NCBI GenBank assembly: GCA_030646715.1
Contig: JAUSLJ010000042.1
Coordinates: 124,001 to 188,000 of the forward strand
Direction: 5' to 3'
DNA from: Agitococcus sp.
GTDB lineage: Bacteria; Pseudomonadota; Gammaproteobacteria; Pseudomonadales; Moraxellaceae
DNA: 64,000 bases
The position numbers and the translations under genes were made by a program. Below, piece after piece: positions 53,734 through 63,120 of this stretch (positions within the stretch are counted from its first letter, which is position 1; each line of letters starts with the position of its first letter). Below the pieces are notes generated by a model that was not told the origin of the DNA, ran no database searches, and saw nothing but the letters and a program-made list of their open reading frames with translations.

Positions 53734-54192
53734 TTAGGTTCTCACCTTTGATAATTTGATAATTGATTGCACCACATTTTTCACTTTATCACTATTAAAA
53801 ACTTTAGAAACGAAATCATTAAAAATATCATTACTCTCAATAATTAGATGGTTATTCTCAACGGTATAAATCTCACCAGCATTAATCTCATTAAATATAC
53901 CCTCATCTAGCTTTATAATCATTGGGTATATTAATATGCTATGCCCAAAAGAAAAAACTTTAAATTTATAATCTAAAAGTTTTCCAATGATGCAATAGTC
54001 ATAACTAAATGACTTGGTATAAATCGGACTTGCTAGCGATAATAAATTACTATTGCTCTTAACAAAAACTATTGCATCGGCATAAACCTTTCCTTTGGTT
54101 ATTTTGAATAGTTCCTGCCCTTGCTCTTGCAAAAAATCTTTTGGTGCAGGGGTTGTATCTTCTTCAAAATCACTTGGCCACAAGCTAGTCAT
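53734..54192 (-). CDS. Unknown partner of the EEP nuclease, AT-rich island
   Basis: The 152-residue protein (MTSLWPSDFEEDTTPAPKDF...) is rich in Lys, Ile, Asn and Phe and has AT-rich codons unlike its neighbours. It shows FKITKGKVYADAIVFVKSNS and YPMIIKLDEGIFNEINAGEI, with no signal peptide. I do not recognise the family. Its ATG overlaps the stop of the upstream EEP gene by 4 bases, so it is translated with it and could be an immunity or accessory protein (inference). Confidence 0.7.
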   Translation of the reverse strand: MTSLWPSDFEEDTTPAPKDFLQEQGQELFKITKGKVYADAIVFVKSNSNLLSLASPIYTKSFSYDYCIIGKLLDYKFKVFSFGHSILIYPMIIKLDEGIFNEINAGEIYTVENNHLIIESNDIFNDFVSKVFNSDKVKNVVQSIIKLSKVRT

Positions 54193-55004
54193 GTTATGAT
54201 ACCTTCTGTTAGATTAAGTTTAAAAAAAATCGGCAGATGGTCAGACAAACTTGGCCGACCATTCGCATTAATAAGTTGTGTATTATTAATTACAGTCATA
54301 ATGCATAAAGAGCTTTTATCTAATCTATTTGCAATACTAGGGCGGAGAATAACTTGGTCAAGCATATTCCAAAATGTAACATAATAAGAACTATCCCTAT
54401 AAAAATGGCTTCCTGCAGCCCCATTAAAATCACCTAACAAATTCCACATCGGGTTATAGAAAAATGAGTGTTCTCGGCCTTTAATAACCCTTGTATCAGT
54501 TTGAGCTGTGCGCAAACAAGAGATAGAGTGCATTTGTTGTGCTCCAATCATACCCTTGTCGTAAGGGTTCATATTGAAATCGCCAACAACAATAGTACCA
54601 TCAACTCTATAAGTGTTTTCTAGCTCTTCAATAGCACTTCTAAGATATATAACCTCTGCAGCTTGATCATCTTCACTTTGATGTAACTTACTTGGCAAGT
54701 GTACAAAAGCTAAAAGGACGGGTAAATATCCATCTTTACGAAACTCTCTAATAGAGTAATAACTTGTTTCATTTCTAATATGGAAATCAGTATCATTAAA
54801 TTTCGAAAATATATTTATTCTTTGACATCCGATATTTTGCAAGAAAAATATATTAATACCTCTTACAGAAGCATTGAGTACGATTTCGTGTGGATCACCT
54901 ATATATTCGGCAAGCGCAAGAATATCCAAACATTTACTTTCAATAAGATCAACTAATTGTGTTTGCACGTCTTTTTTTTCTGTATTCCAGAACACGCAAT
55001 TCAA
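54189..55004 (-). CDS. Endonuclease/exonuclease/phosphatase-fold protein
   Basis: The 271-residue protein has EEP-superfamily landmarks: N-terminal MNCVFWNTEKKD, central TIVVGDFNMNP (Asp-Asn catalytic pair) and C-terminal RPSLSDHLPIFFKL (Asp-His). The fold covers DNases, inositol phosphatases and sphingomyelinases; no signal peptide is seen, so a cytoplasmic nucleic acid or nucleotide target is likely. It is AT-rich with ATA, AAA and TTA codons. The gene pair stands alone between a cyclase gene and dsbB, in a context suggesting horizontal gain. Defence or toxin roles are possible but unproven. Confidence 0.82.
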   Translation of the reverse strand: MNCVFWNTEKKDVQTQLVDLIESKCLDILALAEYIGDPHEIVLNASVRGINIFFLQNIGCQRINIFSKFNDTDFHIRNETSYYSIREFRKDGYLPVLLAFVHLPSKLHQSEDDQAAEVIYLRSAIEELENTYRVDGTIVVGDFNMNPYDKGMIGAQQMHSISCLRTAQTDTRVIKGREHSFFYNPMWNLLGDFNGAAGSHFYRDSSYYVTFWNMLDQVILRPSIANRLDKSSLCIMTVINNTQLINANGRPSLSDHLPIFFKLNLTEGIIT

Positions 55005-55236
55005 AAGAAGACTCCTTTAATCTTTACTTTTATGACGACCGAAGCCTTTTCTTAAACCAACATATAAAGTAAAAACTATCCTAACATATTAAATTGCTAT
55101 TGAACTGTCGGATTTATATTTGTTGTCAGTATGCCAGTATGGAATATAGTAAAGCCGTAGCCCAAATGCAATACGGCCAACCCAACAACTTCCGCCACCG
55201 TAAAAATCGTGTCTCACACGAGCTTCAACATAATAC
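55005..55236. other. Intergenic edge of the AT-rich island
   Basis: The first 130 bases are AT-rich and hold the presumed promoter of the nuclease pair. From 55139 a 33-codon open frame (MEYSKAVAQMQYGQPNNFRH...) runs to 55240 on the plus strand and could be a gene remnant. Nothing else is evident. Confidence 0.35.
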
Positions 55237-55728
55237 TTAACCCTTACGTAAAATCTGCCAAACAACTACACCTGTCAAACCCAAAAACATCCCTAACGTC
55301 CATTCAGGCAAACTTAAACCCAGCATCACCCAATCGACTTTCGCGCATTCACCTGAGCCACGTAATACTTTTTGCACCACTTCTTGAAAGGGGAAAGTAT
55401 CCATCCAATAATCTAAACCCGGCCCACAAGAAGGCACTTCATCCGCTGGTAAATGCTGTAACCAAACATGACGGCCTGCGACACCCACGCCAGCCAAAGC
55501 GGCCAATAAGGTTAGCCCTGCATATAAACGACGACCCAAAGCTGCAGGATTATGCAAGGCCGCCACTAACGCGCTAATACCAACACCCATCAATGCCACA
55601 CGTTGAAAAATACACAGTGGACAAGGTTCTAAATGGTCGTGATGTTGTAAAAACAACGCCACACCCATGCCTGCTAACATAAACAAAAATAAGCCAAAAT
55701 TGGTGAGGCGTGGTGAAGGTAAAGTCAT
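55237..55728 (-). CDS. dsbB: Disulfide bond formation protein DsbB
   Basis: DsbB is an inner-membrane protein that reoxidises periplasmic DsbA by passing electrons to quinone. The 163-residue protein has four hydrophobic helices, the first redox pair CPLC (HLEPCPLCIFQRVALM) and the second pair around VPSCGPGLDY and GSGECAKVDW. GAGATG before the ATG at 55728 supports this start; the ORF-track start at 55818 includes the repeat. DsbA is not in the window. Confidence 0.95.
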   Translation of the reverse strand: MTLPSPRLTNFGLFLFMLAGMGVALFLQHHDHLEPCPLCIFQRVALMGVGISALVAALHNPAALGRRLYAGLTLLAALAGVGVAGRHVWLQHLPADEVPSCGPGLDYWMDTFPFQEVVQKVLRGSGECAKVDWVMLGLSLPEWTLGMFLGLTGVVVWQILRKG

Positions 55729-55745
55729 ATCGTCATCTCTGTAAG

Positions 55746-55787
55746 CTCCTCTCCCTTTCATAAAAGGGGGAGGTTGGGAAGGGTGAT
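55746..55787. repeat. GC-rich hairpin repeat upstream of dsbB
   Basis: CTCCTCTCCCTTTCATAAAA is followed by GGGGGAGGTTGGGAAGGGTG. Same family as 9539, 26378, 39609 and 59805. It lies between gshA and dsbB, both minus strand. Confidence 0.8.
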
Positions 55788-55833
55788 TGTTTAACCCTAA
55801 GAAAAATTGACTCAACAAACAACAGTAAATTAG

Positions 55834-57393
55834 TTACGCAATATAGGCTGCTAAAAAGTCATCAAAGCTCAAAGTGTCACTGTCTTCAATCGCTTTTTGT
55901 GCCGCATGAGACGCTTGTGCCTCTTGGTTGAAAAAATCCTGACGCTCTGCCGATAACGGACGACTCAAGAAATAATCGCGATGCTGTTCGGCAATACTAT
56001 GGCCAAAAGCAAAGAAGTTATTCTGATGCTTCTCCATTTCAACCAACACTTGAGCGGCATAAGTTTGTTCAGGATGTTCTATTTTTGCAATTTGTGCATC
56101 TATAGAGGCACTGTAACGTGTGGTGTTATGTGCTTCATCCAACACTAAAGCGACACGCTGCATTTCGGCCATTAAGCTTAAGGCAGAGTTTTTAAAGTCA
56201 GCGTCGGCACCGTTCATATCAATATGTAAATCTGGCTTGCGGCCTTGTTCGACCATTTGTTCTTGGCGCACGGCTAATTCGGCATATTCCGCTGCTTCAA
56301 AGTGAGGGCTGTCACTTAACAAACTATGCAGGGCAAAAACTTCTAAAAAGTGTGCGGTGGGGCTGTCAATGCCAGTCGGCGTGAATGGGTTTAAATCGAC
56401 ACAACGCATTTCGATATATTCAATGCCGCGCGACTTTAGCGCTTGAGTCGGTTTTTCGCCACGTTGAATGGTTTGTTTGGGGCGAATCAATCCGTAATAT
56501 TCATTTTCAATTTGCAAGACATTGGTATTCATTTGTTGATAAACACCGTCTTTTTTCACCCCTAATTCCGCGAAAGGGGGATACGGGGTATGAATCGCAT
56601 GGCTTAAATCACGAATATAATCAGGGAGATGATTATAAGAAACCTGTAAATCACGCTGAACGGTGTTTTGATAGCCTAAGCGACTCATCCGTAACGACGT
56701 GGCATACGGTTGATATAACGTGCCTGTTCCTAAACTCGCTAAATTATGGTCGCGACCCAATAAAAAGCAGGCGCAAACGGCAGGGCTAGCACCCAATAAA
56801 TACAATAATAAATAGCTATGACGCTGAAAATTACGAATCAATCCAAAGTACTGTTCGTTAATAAAATCTTGTAGCTCACCCGATGTTTCGCTGGCGGTTT
56901 GCCACGCTTGCCAAAACTCAGGAGGAAAGGACAAGTTATAATGAATGCCAGCAATGGTCTGCATTTTACGGCCATAACGAATCCCTAAACCATGACGGTA
57001 CAAGGTTTTGAGTTTGCCGATATTAGACTCGCCATAATAAGCAAGTGGAATACTTTCGTCTTCTAAACCAATCATACAGGGCATGGAGTTAAGCCATAAA
57101 CGCTCATCGCCAAGATGTTGATAGGTATAGCTGTGCAAGTCTTCTAAAAAAGTCAGTGTTTCATCAATGCTTTTAGTGGCAGGGGTAATCAGTTCAATTA
57201 ACGCTTCTGAATAGTCAGTAGTGATGTAGGGATGCGTGAGCGCAGCGCCTAAGCCGTCAGGATGGCGACTTTGGGTTAAATGGCCAGTCGGTGTCATGCG
57301 CAGTGATTCTTTTTCTAAACCACGACGCATATTTTTTAATACCGACGCTTGAGGACTTAACCAAGCCAGTTGTTGGGCGAGTTGGGCATTCAT
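55834..57393 (-). CDS. gshA: Glutamate-cysteine ligase GshA
   Basis: GshA catalyses the first step of glutathione synthesis. The 519-residue protein has the proteobacterial-type sequence with GLEKESLRMTPTGHLTQSRH, GIHYNLSFPPEFW, GRDHNLASLGTGTLYQPYAT, SYNHLPDYIRDL and YIEMRCVDLNPFTPTGID. GAGGATTGCCT just before the ATG at 57393 decides this start; the track begins at a TTG (57399). Length matches E. coli GshA. gshB is not in the window. Confidence 0.97.
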   Translation of the reverse strand: MNAQLAQQLAWLSPQASVLKNMRRGLEKESLRMTPTGHLTQSRHPDGLGAALTHPYITTDYSEALIELITPATKSIDETLTFLEDLHSYTYQHLGDERLWLNSMPCMIGLEDESIPLAYYGESNIGKLKTLYRHGLGIRYGRKMQTIAGIHYNLSFPPEFWQAWQTASETSGELQDFINEQYFGLIRNFQRHSYLLLYLLGASPAVCACFLLGRDHNLASLGTGTLYQPYATSLRMSRLGYQNTVQRDLQVSYNHLPDYIRDLSHAIHTPYPPFAELGVKKDGVYQQMNTNVLQIENEYYGLIRPKQTIQRGEKPTQALKSRGIEYIEMRCVDLNPFTPTGIDSPTAHFLEVFALHSLLSDSPHFEAAEYAELAVRQEQMVEQGRKPDLHIDMNGADADFKNSALSLMAEMQRVALVLDEAHNTTRYSASIDAQIAKIEHPEQTYAAQVLVEMEKHQNNFFAFGHSIAEQHRDYFLSRPLSAERQDFFNQEAQASHAAQKAIEDSDTLSFDDFLAAYIA

Positions 57394-57592
57394 AGGCAAT
57401 CCTCAAGACAAAATATATCATTAGTACAATGATTATAGAGCGTAAAACTGAGCAATTTACTCGGTTTATATGACATTCCAAACTTAATGGGGATGGTTTA
57501 GGCAATTTGCAAATTTTTAGCCGTAAAGTGGGTGGTGAGATGAGATTTTAGCCGCCATAATGAGTTGATGACTTTTTTTACGAGATACCACC

Positions 57593-58066
57593 ATGCACGC
57601 CAATGCTCATTTACTCGAAACCTTTTATCAAGCCTTTCAACAACGCGATGCCGAAACAATGGCGGCTTGTTATGCGCCTGACGCGCAATTTAGTGATGCC
57701 GTTTTTATCGGTTTGCAGGGTAGTGAAGTGGGCGATATGTGGCGGATGTTGACGGCAAAAGCAAAAAATTTTTCTTTAGTGTTTGATGGGATTAAAGCGG
57801 ATGAACAGAGTGGTGAGGCGCACTGGGTTGCCACCTATACCTTCTCACAAACGGGTAATACAGTCGTTAATGATATTCGTGCCCGTTTTACTTTTCGTGA
57901 CGGTAAAATTGTCAGTCATACCGATACCTTTGATTTGTGGCGTTGGTCGTCACAAGCATTAGGCATGAAAGGCTTATTATTGGGCTGGACACCGTTAGTA
58001 CAAAACGCGATTCGTAAACAAGCGCGCAAAGGTTTAGCGGATTATCGTCGGGAGTTGGGGCGTTAA
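57593..58066 (+). CDS. SnoaL/NTF2-like protein
   Basis: The 157-residue protein has the NTF2-like cone fold: LETFYQAFQQRDAETMAACY, APDAQFSDAVFIGLQG, AHWVATYTFSQTGNTVVNDI and ARFTFRDGKIVSHTDTFDLW. The C-terminal extension (ALGMKGLLLGWTPLVQNAIR) is basic. Members include isomerases, hydrolases and dehydratases as well as non-enzymatic binders; no specific one can be named. It diverges from gshA and is followed by a palindromic repeat. Confidence 0.83.
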   Translation: MHANAHLLETFYQAFQQRDAETMAACYAPDAQFSDAVFIGLQGSEVGDMWRMLTAKAKNFSLVFDGIKADEQSGEAHWVATYTFSQTGNTVVNDIRARFTFRDGKIVSHTDTFDLWRWSSQALGMKGLLLGWTPLVQNAIRKQARKGLADYRRELGR

Positions 58067-58121
58067 ACGTCGGCTTTAACAAAAAAAATTAGAAAAAATA
58101 AATAGTCTTTCAAAGGCTTAG

Positions 58122-58170
58122 CTTCGACTCCGCTCAGCAGACGTAAAACGCTCCCTAAGCGGAGTCGAAG
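58122..58170. repeat. 49-bp palindromic repeat, copy 2 of 2
   Basis: CTTCGACTCCGCTCAG and CTAAGCGGAGTCGAAG flank GCAAACG-like middle sequence AGACGTAAAACGCTC. This is the inverse of the copy at 1448. The 304-base gap that contains it also has an AT-rich stretch after the NTF2-like gene and a separate palindrome at 58270. Confidence 0.8.
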
Positions 58171-58269
58171 GGTGATGACGATACTCAACTCAGAACCTTT
58201 TTAAAATTTCCATCAAATACAATCCTATTGCAGATAATTTCATACTCGTCCTAAAAACACATTGCCACC

Positions 58270-58285
58270 AAGCAAGTGCTTGCTT
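58270..58285. promoter_or_regulatory. Candidate operator upstream of icmF
   Basis: AAGCAAGTGCTTGCTT is a perfect dyad around TG, 86 bases before the icmF ATG. TetR-type acyl-CoA regulators use sites of this size and symmetry, but the regulator is not in the window. Confidence 0.45.
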
Positions 58286-58370
58286 TAATCTCGCGCCATC
58301 TGATAACGGATAGACCTTTGTGTGTATCCTACTATGCTTATTTAAACGCCTAATAATCGAGAAGTACGCG

Positions 58371-61300
58371 ATGACCACTTATCACAAGCCCGAACTCTAT
58401 CAACCTGCCAACAAAGTCCGTTTTGTCACGGCGGCGAGTCTGTTTGATGGCCACGACGCCGCCATTAACATTATGCGTCGGATGTTGCAGGCAACGGGCT
58501 GTGAGGTGATTCATTTAGGCCATAACCGTTCGGTCGATGAAATTGTCACCTGCGCCTTACAAGAAGACGCACACGGCATTGCCATTAGCTCGTATCAAGG
58601 TGGTCATAACGAGTTTTTTGCTTATATGATTGACCTGCTGAACGAGCGCGGCTTAGGTCATGTCAAAGTGTTTGGCGGTGGTGGTGGCGTGATTGTGCCG
58701 AGCGAAATTAAAGCCTTACAAGCCTATGGCGTAACGCGGATTTTCTCCCCCGAAGACGGTGCAAAAATTGGCTTACAAGGCATGATTAACCAATGTGCCG
58801 AAGGCGCAGATCAAGATTTAGCACATCAATATCCTGCTGATTTCAGTGATTTAGCGTCGGATGACACTATTGTCCGTCATCGTACTTTAGCGAGGATTAT
58901 TTCAGCCTTAGAAGCAGGCGTATTGCCGTATAAAGATGAGTTATTAAGGGCTTCCATTCCAAAAACAACGCCCGTCATTGGTATTACAGGCACGGGTGGC
59001 GCAGGTAAATCGAGTTTGACCGATGAAGTGTTACGTCGCTTCCGTTTGGATTTTAATGACCAAGTCAATATCGCGATTATTTCCATTGACCCATCACGCC
59101 GTAAATCAGGCGGCGCGTTATTGGGCGATAGAATCCGTATGAACGCCATTCATCATCCCAATATTTATATGCGTTCGTTGGCGACGCGCAGTACAGGCGG
59201 TGAGATTTCTCAAGCCTTACCCGATGTGATTGCTGCCTGCAAAGTCGCTGGTTTTGATTTAATCATTGTCGAAACATCAGGTATAGGGCAGGGTGATGCC
59301 GCAATTGTACCGTTTGTCGATTTGTCCTTATATGTGATGACTCCCGAATTTGGTGCCGCCTCGCAACTGGAAAAAATCGATATGCTCGATTTTGCCGATA
59401 TTGTCGCCATTAACAAATTCGATCGTAAAGGCGCAAAAGATGCGCAACGTGATGTCTGTAAACAAGTGCAACGCAACCGCGAAGCCTTTATGCAAATGCC
59501 CGACACCATGCCTGTCTTTGGCACCATTGCCGCCCGTTTTAATGATGACGGCGTCACCGCGCTCTATCAGCAATTAAAAACCGACTTAATCGCTAAAGGT
59601 TGGCAAGCCCCGAGCGCAAGTCAATTACCCGTAGTGACAGTGCGCGCTTCGAGCCAGCAACATACCATTGTCCCAGCCCAACGCGTCCGTTACTTGGCAG
59701 AGATTGCCGATGGTGTGCGTGGTTATCATGCGTGGGTTGAAGCACAGGCGCAATTAGCCCGTGAACGTCAGCAGTTACGCGCTACTCAACGGATGTTAAG
59801 TGAGGCTCCCTCTCCTGTGGGAGAGGGTTGGGGTGAGGGCTTAACGCAACTCATTACCCAAAAAGATGGGCAATTAACCCTAGAATCCAAACAACTCTTA
59901 AACCGTTGGCCTGAGCTAAAACAACGTTACGCACAAGATGAATTAGTGGTCAAAATTCGTGATAAAGAACTGCGGACGCAATTAACGTACACCAGTTTAT
60001 CAGGCTCTAAAATTCCAAAAGTGTCGTTGCCAAAATTCCACGATGACGGCGATATTTTAGCGTGGCAACTACGCGAAAACATTGCAGGTGAGTTTCCCTT
60101 TACCGCAGGCGTATTCCCCTTTAAACGTGAAGGCGAAGACCCCACGCGGATGTTTGCAGGCGAGGGTGATGCTTTTAGAACCAATGCTCGTTTTAAACGT
60201 GTTTCCGAAGGCATGCCTGCCAAACGTCTATCAACAGCTTTCGATTCCGTGACTTTATACGGCAATGACCCGCACGAACGACCTGATATTTATGGCAAAG
60301 TCGGTAATTCGGGCGTGTCGATTGCCACCTTAGAAGACATGAAAGTATTGTATAGCGGCTTTGATTTAACCAACCCCATGACTTCGGTATCCATGACCAT
60401 CAATGGCCCTGCACCGACAATTTTGGCGATGTTTTTGAATACGGCAATCCAGCAAAATGTGGATAAGTATGTGGATAAAAATAAAAAACAGCCTTCAGAT
60501 AGTGAATTGGCGCAAATAACAACATGGACGCTAGAGAACGTACGCGGCACGGTGCAAGCGGATATTCTGAAAGAAGACCAGGGGCAAAATACCTGCATTT
60601 TCTCCACTGAATTTAGCTTAAAAGTGATGGGTGATATTCAACAATATTTTGTCGAAAATCGAGTGCGGAACTTTTATTCGGTGTCGATTTCGGGTTATCA
60701 CATTGCTGAAGCAGGCGCGAACCCGATTTCGCAATTGGCCTTTACACTGGCGAATGGCTTTACCTTTGTTGAAGCTTATTTAGCGCGTGGTATGAGCATT
60801 GACGATTTTGCCCCGAATTTATCATTCTTCTTTAGTAATGGTATGGATCCTGAATATACCGTGTTAGGCCGTGTCGCGCGTCGTATTTGGGCAATTACCA
60901 TGCGGCAAAAATACGGTGCAAACGAGCGTAGCCAAAAACTGAAATATCATATTCAAACCAGTGGCCGTAGTCTTCATGCCCAAGAGATTGATTTTAATGA
61001 TATTCGTACCACTTTACAGGCGTTAATTGCTATTTACGATAACTGTAACAGCTTACACACCAACGCCTTTGACGAAGCGATTACCACCCCGACCGAAGAC
61101 AGCGTGCGTAGGGCAATGGCGATTCAGTTGATTATCAACCGTGAATGGGGCTTGGCGAAAAACGAAAACCCGAATCAAGGCAGTTTTATCATTGATGAAT
61201 TAACAGACTTGGTGGAAGAAGCAGTATTAAAAGAATTTGAAGCGATTAGCGAGCGTGGTGGTGTGTTGGGAGCAATGGAAACAGGCTATCAACGCGGCAA

Positions 61301-61643
61301 AATTCAAGAAGAGTCGATGTACTACGAACACTTAAAACACAGCGGCGAATACCCGATTATTGGCGTGAATACCTTCCGTAACCCTAAAGGTGAAACGGTG
61401 ATGGAAACGCTCGAATTGGCGCGTTCGACTGATGAGGAAAAACAATCGCAATTACAACGTTTACGCGGATTTCAGCATCAAAATGCTGACCATGCGGCGA
61501 CGGCTTTAGCGCGGTTGCAAGAAGTGTGCATTAACAATGGCAATATTTTTGCCGAGTTGATGACGACGGTGCGTTATTGTTCGTTGGGGCAAATTACCGA
61601 GGCGTTGTTTTCGGTGGGTGGGCAGTATCGAAGGAATATGTGA
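58371..61643 (+). CDS. icmF: Fused isobutyryl-CoA mutase IcmF
   Basis: IcmF interconverts isobutyryl-CoA and butyryl-CoA using adenosylcobalamin. The 1090-residue protein has an N-terminal B12-binding domain ([25 protein letters not shown]), a MeaB/MeaI-type GTPase (P-loop [15 protein letters not shown] at about 207; [30 protein letters not shown]) and a C-terminal mutase barrel ([50 protein letters not shown]). The ATG at 58371 is chosen over the track start at 58320. A 13-residue segment near 479-491 is encoded by an inserted repeat (see 59805). Confidence 0.96.
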   Translation: MTTYHKPELYQPANKVRFVTAASLFDGHDAAINIMRRMLQATGCEVIHLGHNRSVDEIVTCALQEDAHGIAISSYQGGHNEFFAYMIDLLNERGLGHVKVFGGGGGVIVPSEIKALQAYGVTRIFSPEDGAKIGLQGMINQCAEGADQDLAHQYPADFSDLASDDTIVRHRTLARIISALEAGVLPYKDELLRASIPKTTPVIGITGTGGAGKSSLTDEVLRRFRLDFNDQVNIAIISIDPSRRKSGGALLGDRIRMNAIHHPNIYMRSLATRSTGGEISQALPDVIAACKVAGFDLIIVETSGIGQGDAAIVPFVDLSLYVMTPEFGAASQLEKIDMLDFADIVAINKFDRKGAKDAQRDVCKQVQRNREAFMQMPDTMPVFGTIAARFNDDGVTALYQQLKTDLIAKGWQAPSASQLPVVTVRASSQQHTIVPAQRVRYLAEIADGVRGYHAWVEAQAQLARERQQLRATQRMLSEAPSPVGEGWGEGLTQLITQKDGQLTLESKQLLNRWPELKQRYAQDELVVKIRDKELRTQLTYTSLSGSKIPKVSLPKFHDDGDILAWQLRENIAGEFPFTAGVFPFKREGEDPTRMFAGEGDAFRTNARFKRVSEGMPAKRLSTAFDSVTLYGNDPHERPDIYGKVGNSGVSIATLEDMKVLYSGFDLTNPMTSVSMTINGPAPTILAMFLNTAIQQNVDKYVDKNKKQPSDSELAQITTWTLENVRGTVQADILKEDQGQNTCIFSTEFSLKVMGDIQQYFVENRVRNFYSVSISGYHIAEAGANPISQLAFTLANGFTFVEAYLARGMSIDDFAPNLSFFFSNGMDPEYTVLGRVARRIWAITMRQKYGANERSQKLKYHIQTSGRSLHAQEIDFNDIRTTLQALIAIYDNCNSLHTNAFDEAITTPTEDSVRRAMAIQLIINREWGLAKNENPNQGSFIIDELTDLVEEAVLKEFEAISERGGVLGAMETGYQRGKIQEESMYYEHLKHSGEYPIIGVNTFRNPKGETVMETLELARSTDEEKQSQLQRLRGFQHQNADHAATALARLQEVCINNGNIFAELMTTVRYCSLGQITEALFSVGGQYRRNM
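59805..59841. repeat. GC-rich hairpin repeat inside the icmF coding sequence
   Basis: GCTCCCTCTCCTGTGGGAGA continues into GGGTTGGGGTGAGGGCT and matches the urtA-urtB repeat at 39609. It is in frame and encodes [13 protein letters not shown] between the GTPase and mutase domains. Confidence 0.88.
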
Positions 61644-61722
61644 GGTGGTCTTTGTTAGGTCATTGACAATGGCTTATGCTGTATTTATATTCCCTCTATG
61701 GAATGTATTTGGGTTTTCTTAA

Positions 61723-62082
61723 ATGTCTTGGGAAGTGGAATATACCAACGAGTTTGAAGTATGGTGGCATGGCCTCACCGTTGAAGAGCAGGAGTCTGTT
61801 GCCGCTTCAGTGACGCTGCTTGAAAACTTGGGTACAAACTTAAAGTTTCCGCATAGTAGTGCTATTAATGGCTCGCGGCACGGACATATGCGTGAGTTGA
61901 GAACTCAGCACCAAGGTAGGCCATTTAGAACACTTTATGCGTTTGATCCTAGACGCTCGGCAATATTGCTGATTGCGGGGGATAAAACGGGTGATGGCCG
62001 TTGGTACGATACCCACATTCCGATCGCCGACCAGTTATATGACCAACATCTTGAACAGCTCAAACAAGAGGGGCTACTGTAA
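61723..62082 (+). CDS. HigB-like toxin (RelE superfamily)
   Basis: The 119-residue protein has the Gp49/HigB-type pattern: WEVEYTNEFEVWWHGLTVEE, LKFPHSSAINGSRHGHMREL, RTQHQGRPFRTLYAFDPRRS and LLIAGDKTGDGRWYDTHIPI. Basic residues are expected to cut mRNA on the ribosome. The toxin gene precedes the antitoxin gene, as in higBA systems. Its stop overlaps the antitoxin ATG (TAATG). Confidence 0.87.
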   Translation: MSWEVEYTNEFEVWWHGLTVEEQESVAASVTLLENLGTNLKFPHSSAINGSRHGHMRELRTQHQGRPFRTLYAFDPRRSAILLIAGDKTGDGRWYDTHIPIADQLYDQHLEQLKQEGLL

Positions 62083-62429
62083 TGGCTAAAAAATTCGCTG
62101 AACTTCGTGCTCGTCTGCCTGCGGATTCGCAACAACGCGCCCATGAGCTTGCTCATACTATGATGCAAGAAATGCCGTTGCAAGAGTTGCGACAAGCGCG
62201 TGGTTTATCTCAGAAAGTCATGGCCGAACTATTGCACGTTCAACAGCCTGCTATTGCCAAACTGGAAAAGCGCACTGATATGTATTTATCGACCTTGCGC
62301 AGTCATATTGAGGCAATGGGCGGACAACTTGATGTGATTGCACGTTTTGCTGATGGTTCGGTACGCATTACTCATTTTGCTGATATTGATGGCTTAGGTG
62401 ATGTTCATGCATCGTCAAGTATTGCATAG
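62082..62429 (+). CDS. HigA-like XRE antitoxin
   Basis: The 115-residue protein has a long N-terminal helix (PADSQQRAHELAHTMMQEMP), a Cro/C1 HTH (LRQARGLSQKVMAELLHVQQPAIAKLEKR) and a C-terminal beta part (GGQLDVIARFADGSVRITHF). It is expected to neutralise the HigB-like toxin and repress the pair. AGAGGGGCTACTGTA precedes the ATG. Linkage and order support a functional higBA operon. Confidence 0.88.
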   Translation: MAKKFAELRARLPADSQQRAHELAHTMMQEMPLQELRQARGLSQKVMAELLHVQQPAIAKLEKRTDMYLSTLRSHIEAMGGQLDVIARFADGSVRITHFADIDGLGDVHASSSIA

Positions 62430-62461
62430 GTGCGTGGTACGCACCCTACGTGATTGAGTGC

Positions 62462-62757
62462 TTACTTTCTCTTTTTTGACGAGCTTGGATAAGTTTTTGT
62501 GACAGTGGGTAATGGTTGACCTTTTACCCATTTGCTGGCTAATTCTTGCGCTTCATTTAATTGTGCGGTTGTAAGTTTTTTACTTAAATGGTCTCGATTA
62601 TTCACAGATCTTTTATAACCATCTATGGCTGATTAGTTATAAAGCATATGGGCTAAGACTAAGTTTTTTGTAATACCTTCTCCATTTTCATACATTACGC
62701 CAAGATTGTTGAGAGCGTTAGAATCCCCTTGAGTAGCGGCTTTACGAAACCAGTCTC
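62462..62757 (-). pseudogene. Sel1-repeat protein remnant, interrupted by a stop codon
   Basis: The frame reads RDWFRKAATQGDSNALNNLG then VMYENGEGITKNLVLAHMLYN, then a TAA at 62633-62635, and continues in frame through SAIDGYKRSVNNRDHLSKKL and TTAQLNEAQELASKWVKGQP to PSSSKKRK and a stop at 62462. Both halves fit one Sel1-like C-terminal region, in which the stop occupies the place of a Leu codon. The 5' part is lost and replaced by an inverted-repeat element at 62758. The gene is therefore decayed. The sequence should be checked for a read error at the stop. Confidence 0.78.
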
Positions 62758-62845
62758 GTAGCCCGCATGGAATGCGGGATAAACTTACGCCAAAATAACG
62801 ACTTAGTGTTTGATGCAACCTGTACCCGTGTTGCACACGGGCTAC
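62758..62845. repeat. 88-bp element with GTAGCCCG/CGGGCTAC ends
   Basis: GTAGCCCGCATGGAATGCGGG at the left and CCCGTGTTGCACACGGGCTAC at the right are themselves short hairpins, and their outer ends are inverse repeats. The element directly abuts the broken Sel1 gene. It looks like a REP doublet (BIME) or small MITE. Confidence 0.7.
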
Positions 62846-62871
62846 AACTGATTTGATATAAGGCATTGATA

Positions 62872-63024
62872 ATGCAAAATTTCCCAGTCGAAAATGCCAC
62901 AAAACTGCCTAACTTAAAAGCTTTGTTACTTGAGCCGCCAGCAAAAGAGCTAACTATCCCTAAGCGAGGTAAACAAACTCGCCGCCTTACCCCACAACCT
63001 CATCTCCACCCAACTTACGACTAA
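62872..63024 (+). CDS. Possible small ORF or gene fragment
   Basis: A 50-codon frame (MQNFPVENATKLPNLKALLL...) runs on the plus strand with no good ribosome binding site. It is Pro- and Lys-rich and has no recognisable motif. It follows the Sel1 remnant and may be a leftover from the same rearrangement or spurious. Confidence 0.25.
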   Translation: MQNFPVENATKLPNLKALLLEPPAKELTIPKRGKQTRRLTPQPHLHPTYD

Positions 63025-63051
63025 ATGTCCGTTAAGCACATATTAGACAAT

Positions 63052-63079
63052 AAAAAAGCAGCCATTAGGCTGCTTTTTT
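63052..63079. terminator. Bidirectional hairpin terminator
   Basis: AAAAAAGCAGCC and GGCTGCTTTTTT form a stem around ATTA, with A- and T-runs on the two sides. It would end the OmpA-type gene on the minus strand. Confidence 0.9.
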
Positions 63080-63120
63080 ATGTTCAGTCTTTGGTAACAA
63101 TACCAAAGACTACTAGGCCG

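Noticed and set aside
55139-55240. 33-codon plus-strand ORF as a gene
   Set aside because: Too short, no ribosome binding site, overlaps the dsbB stop; listed only as a possible remnant.
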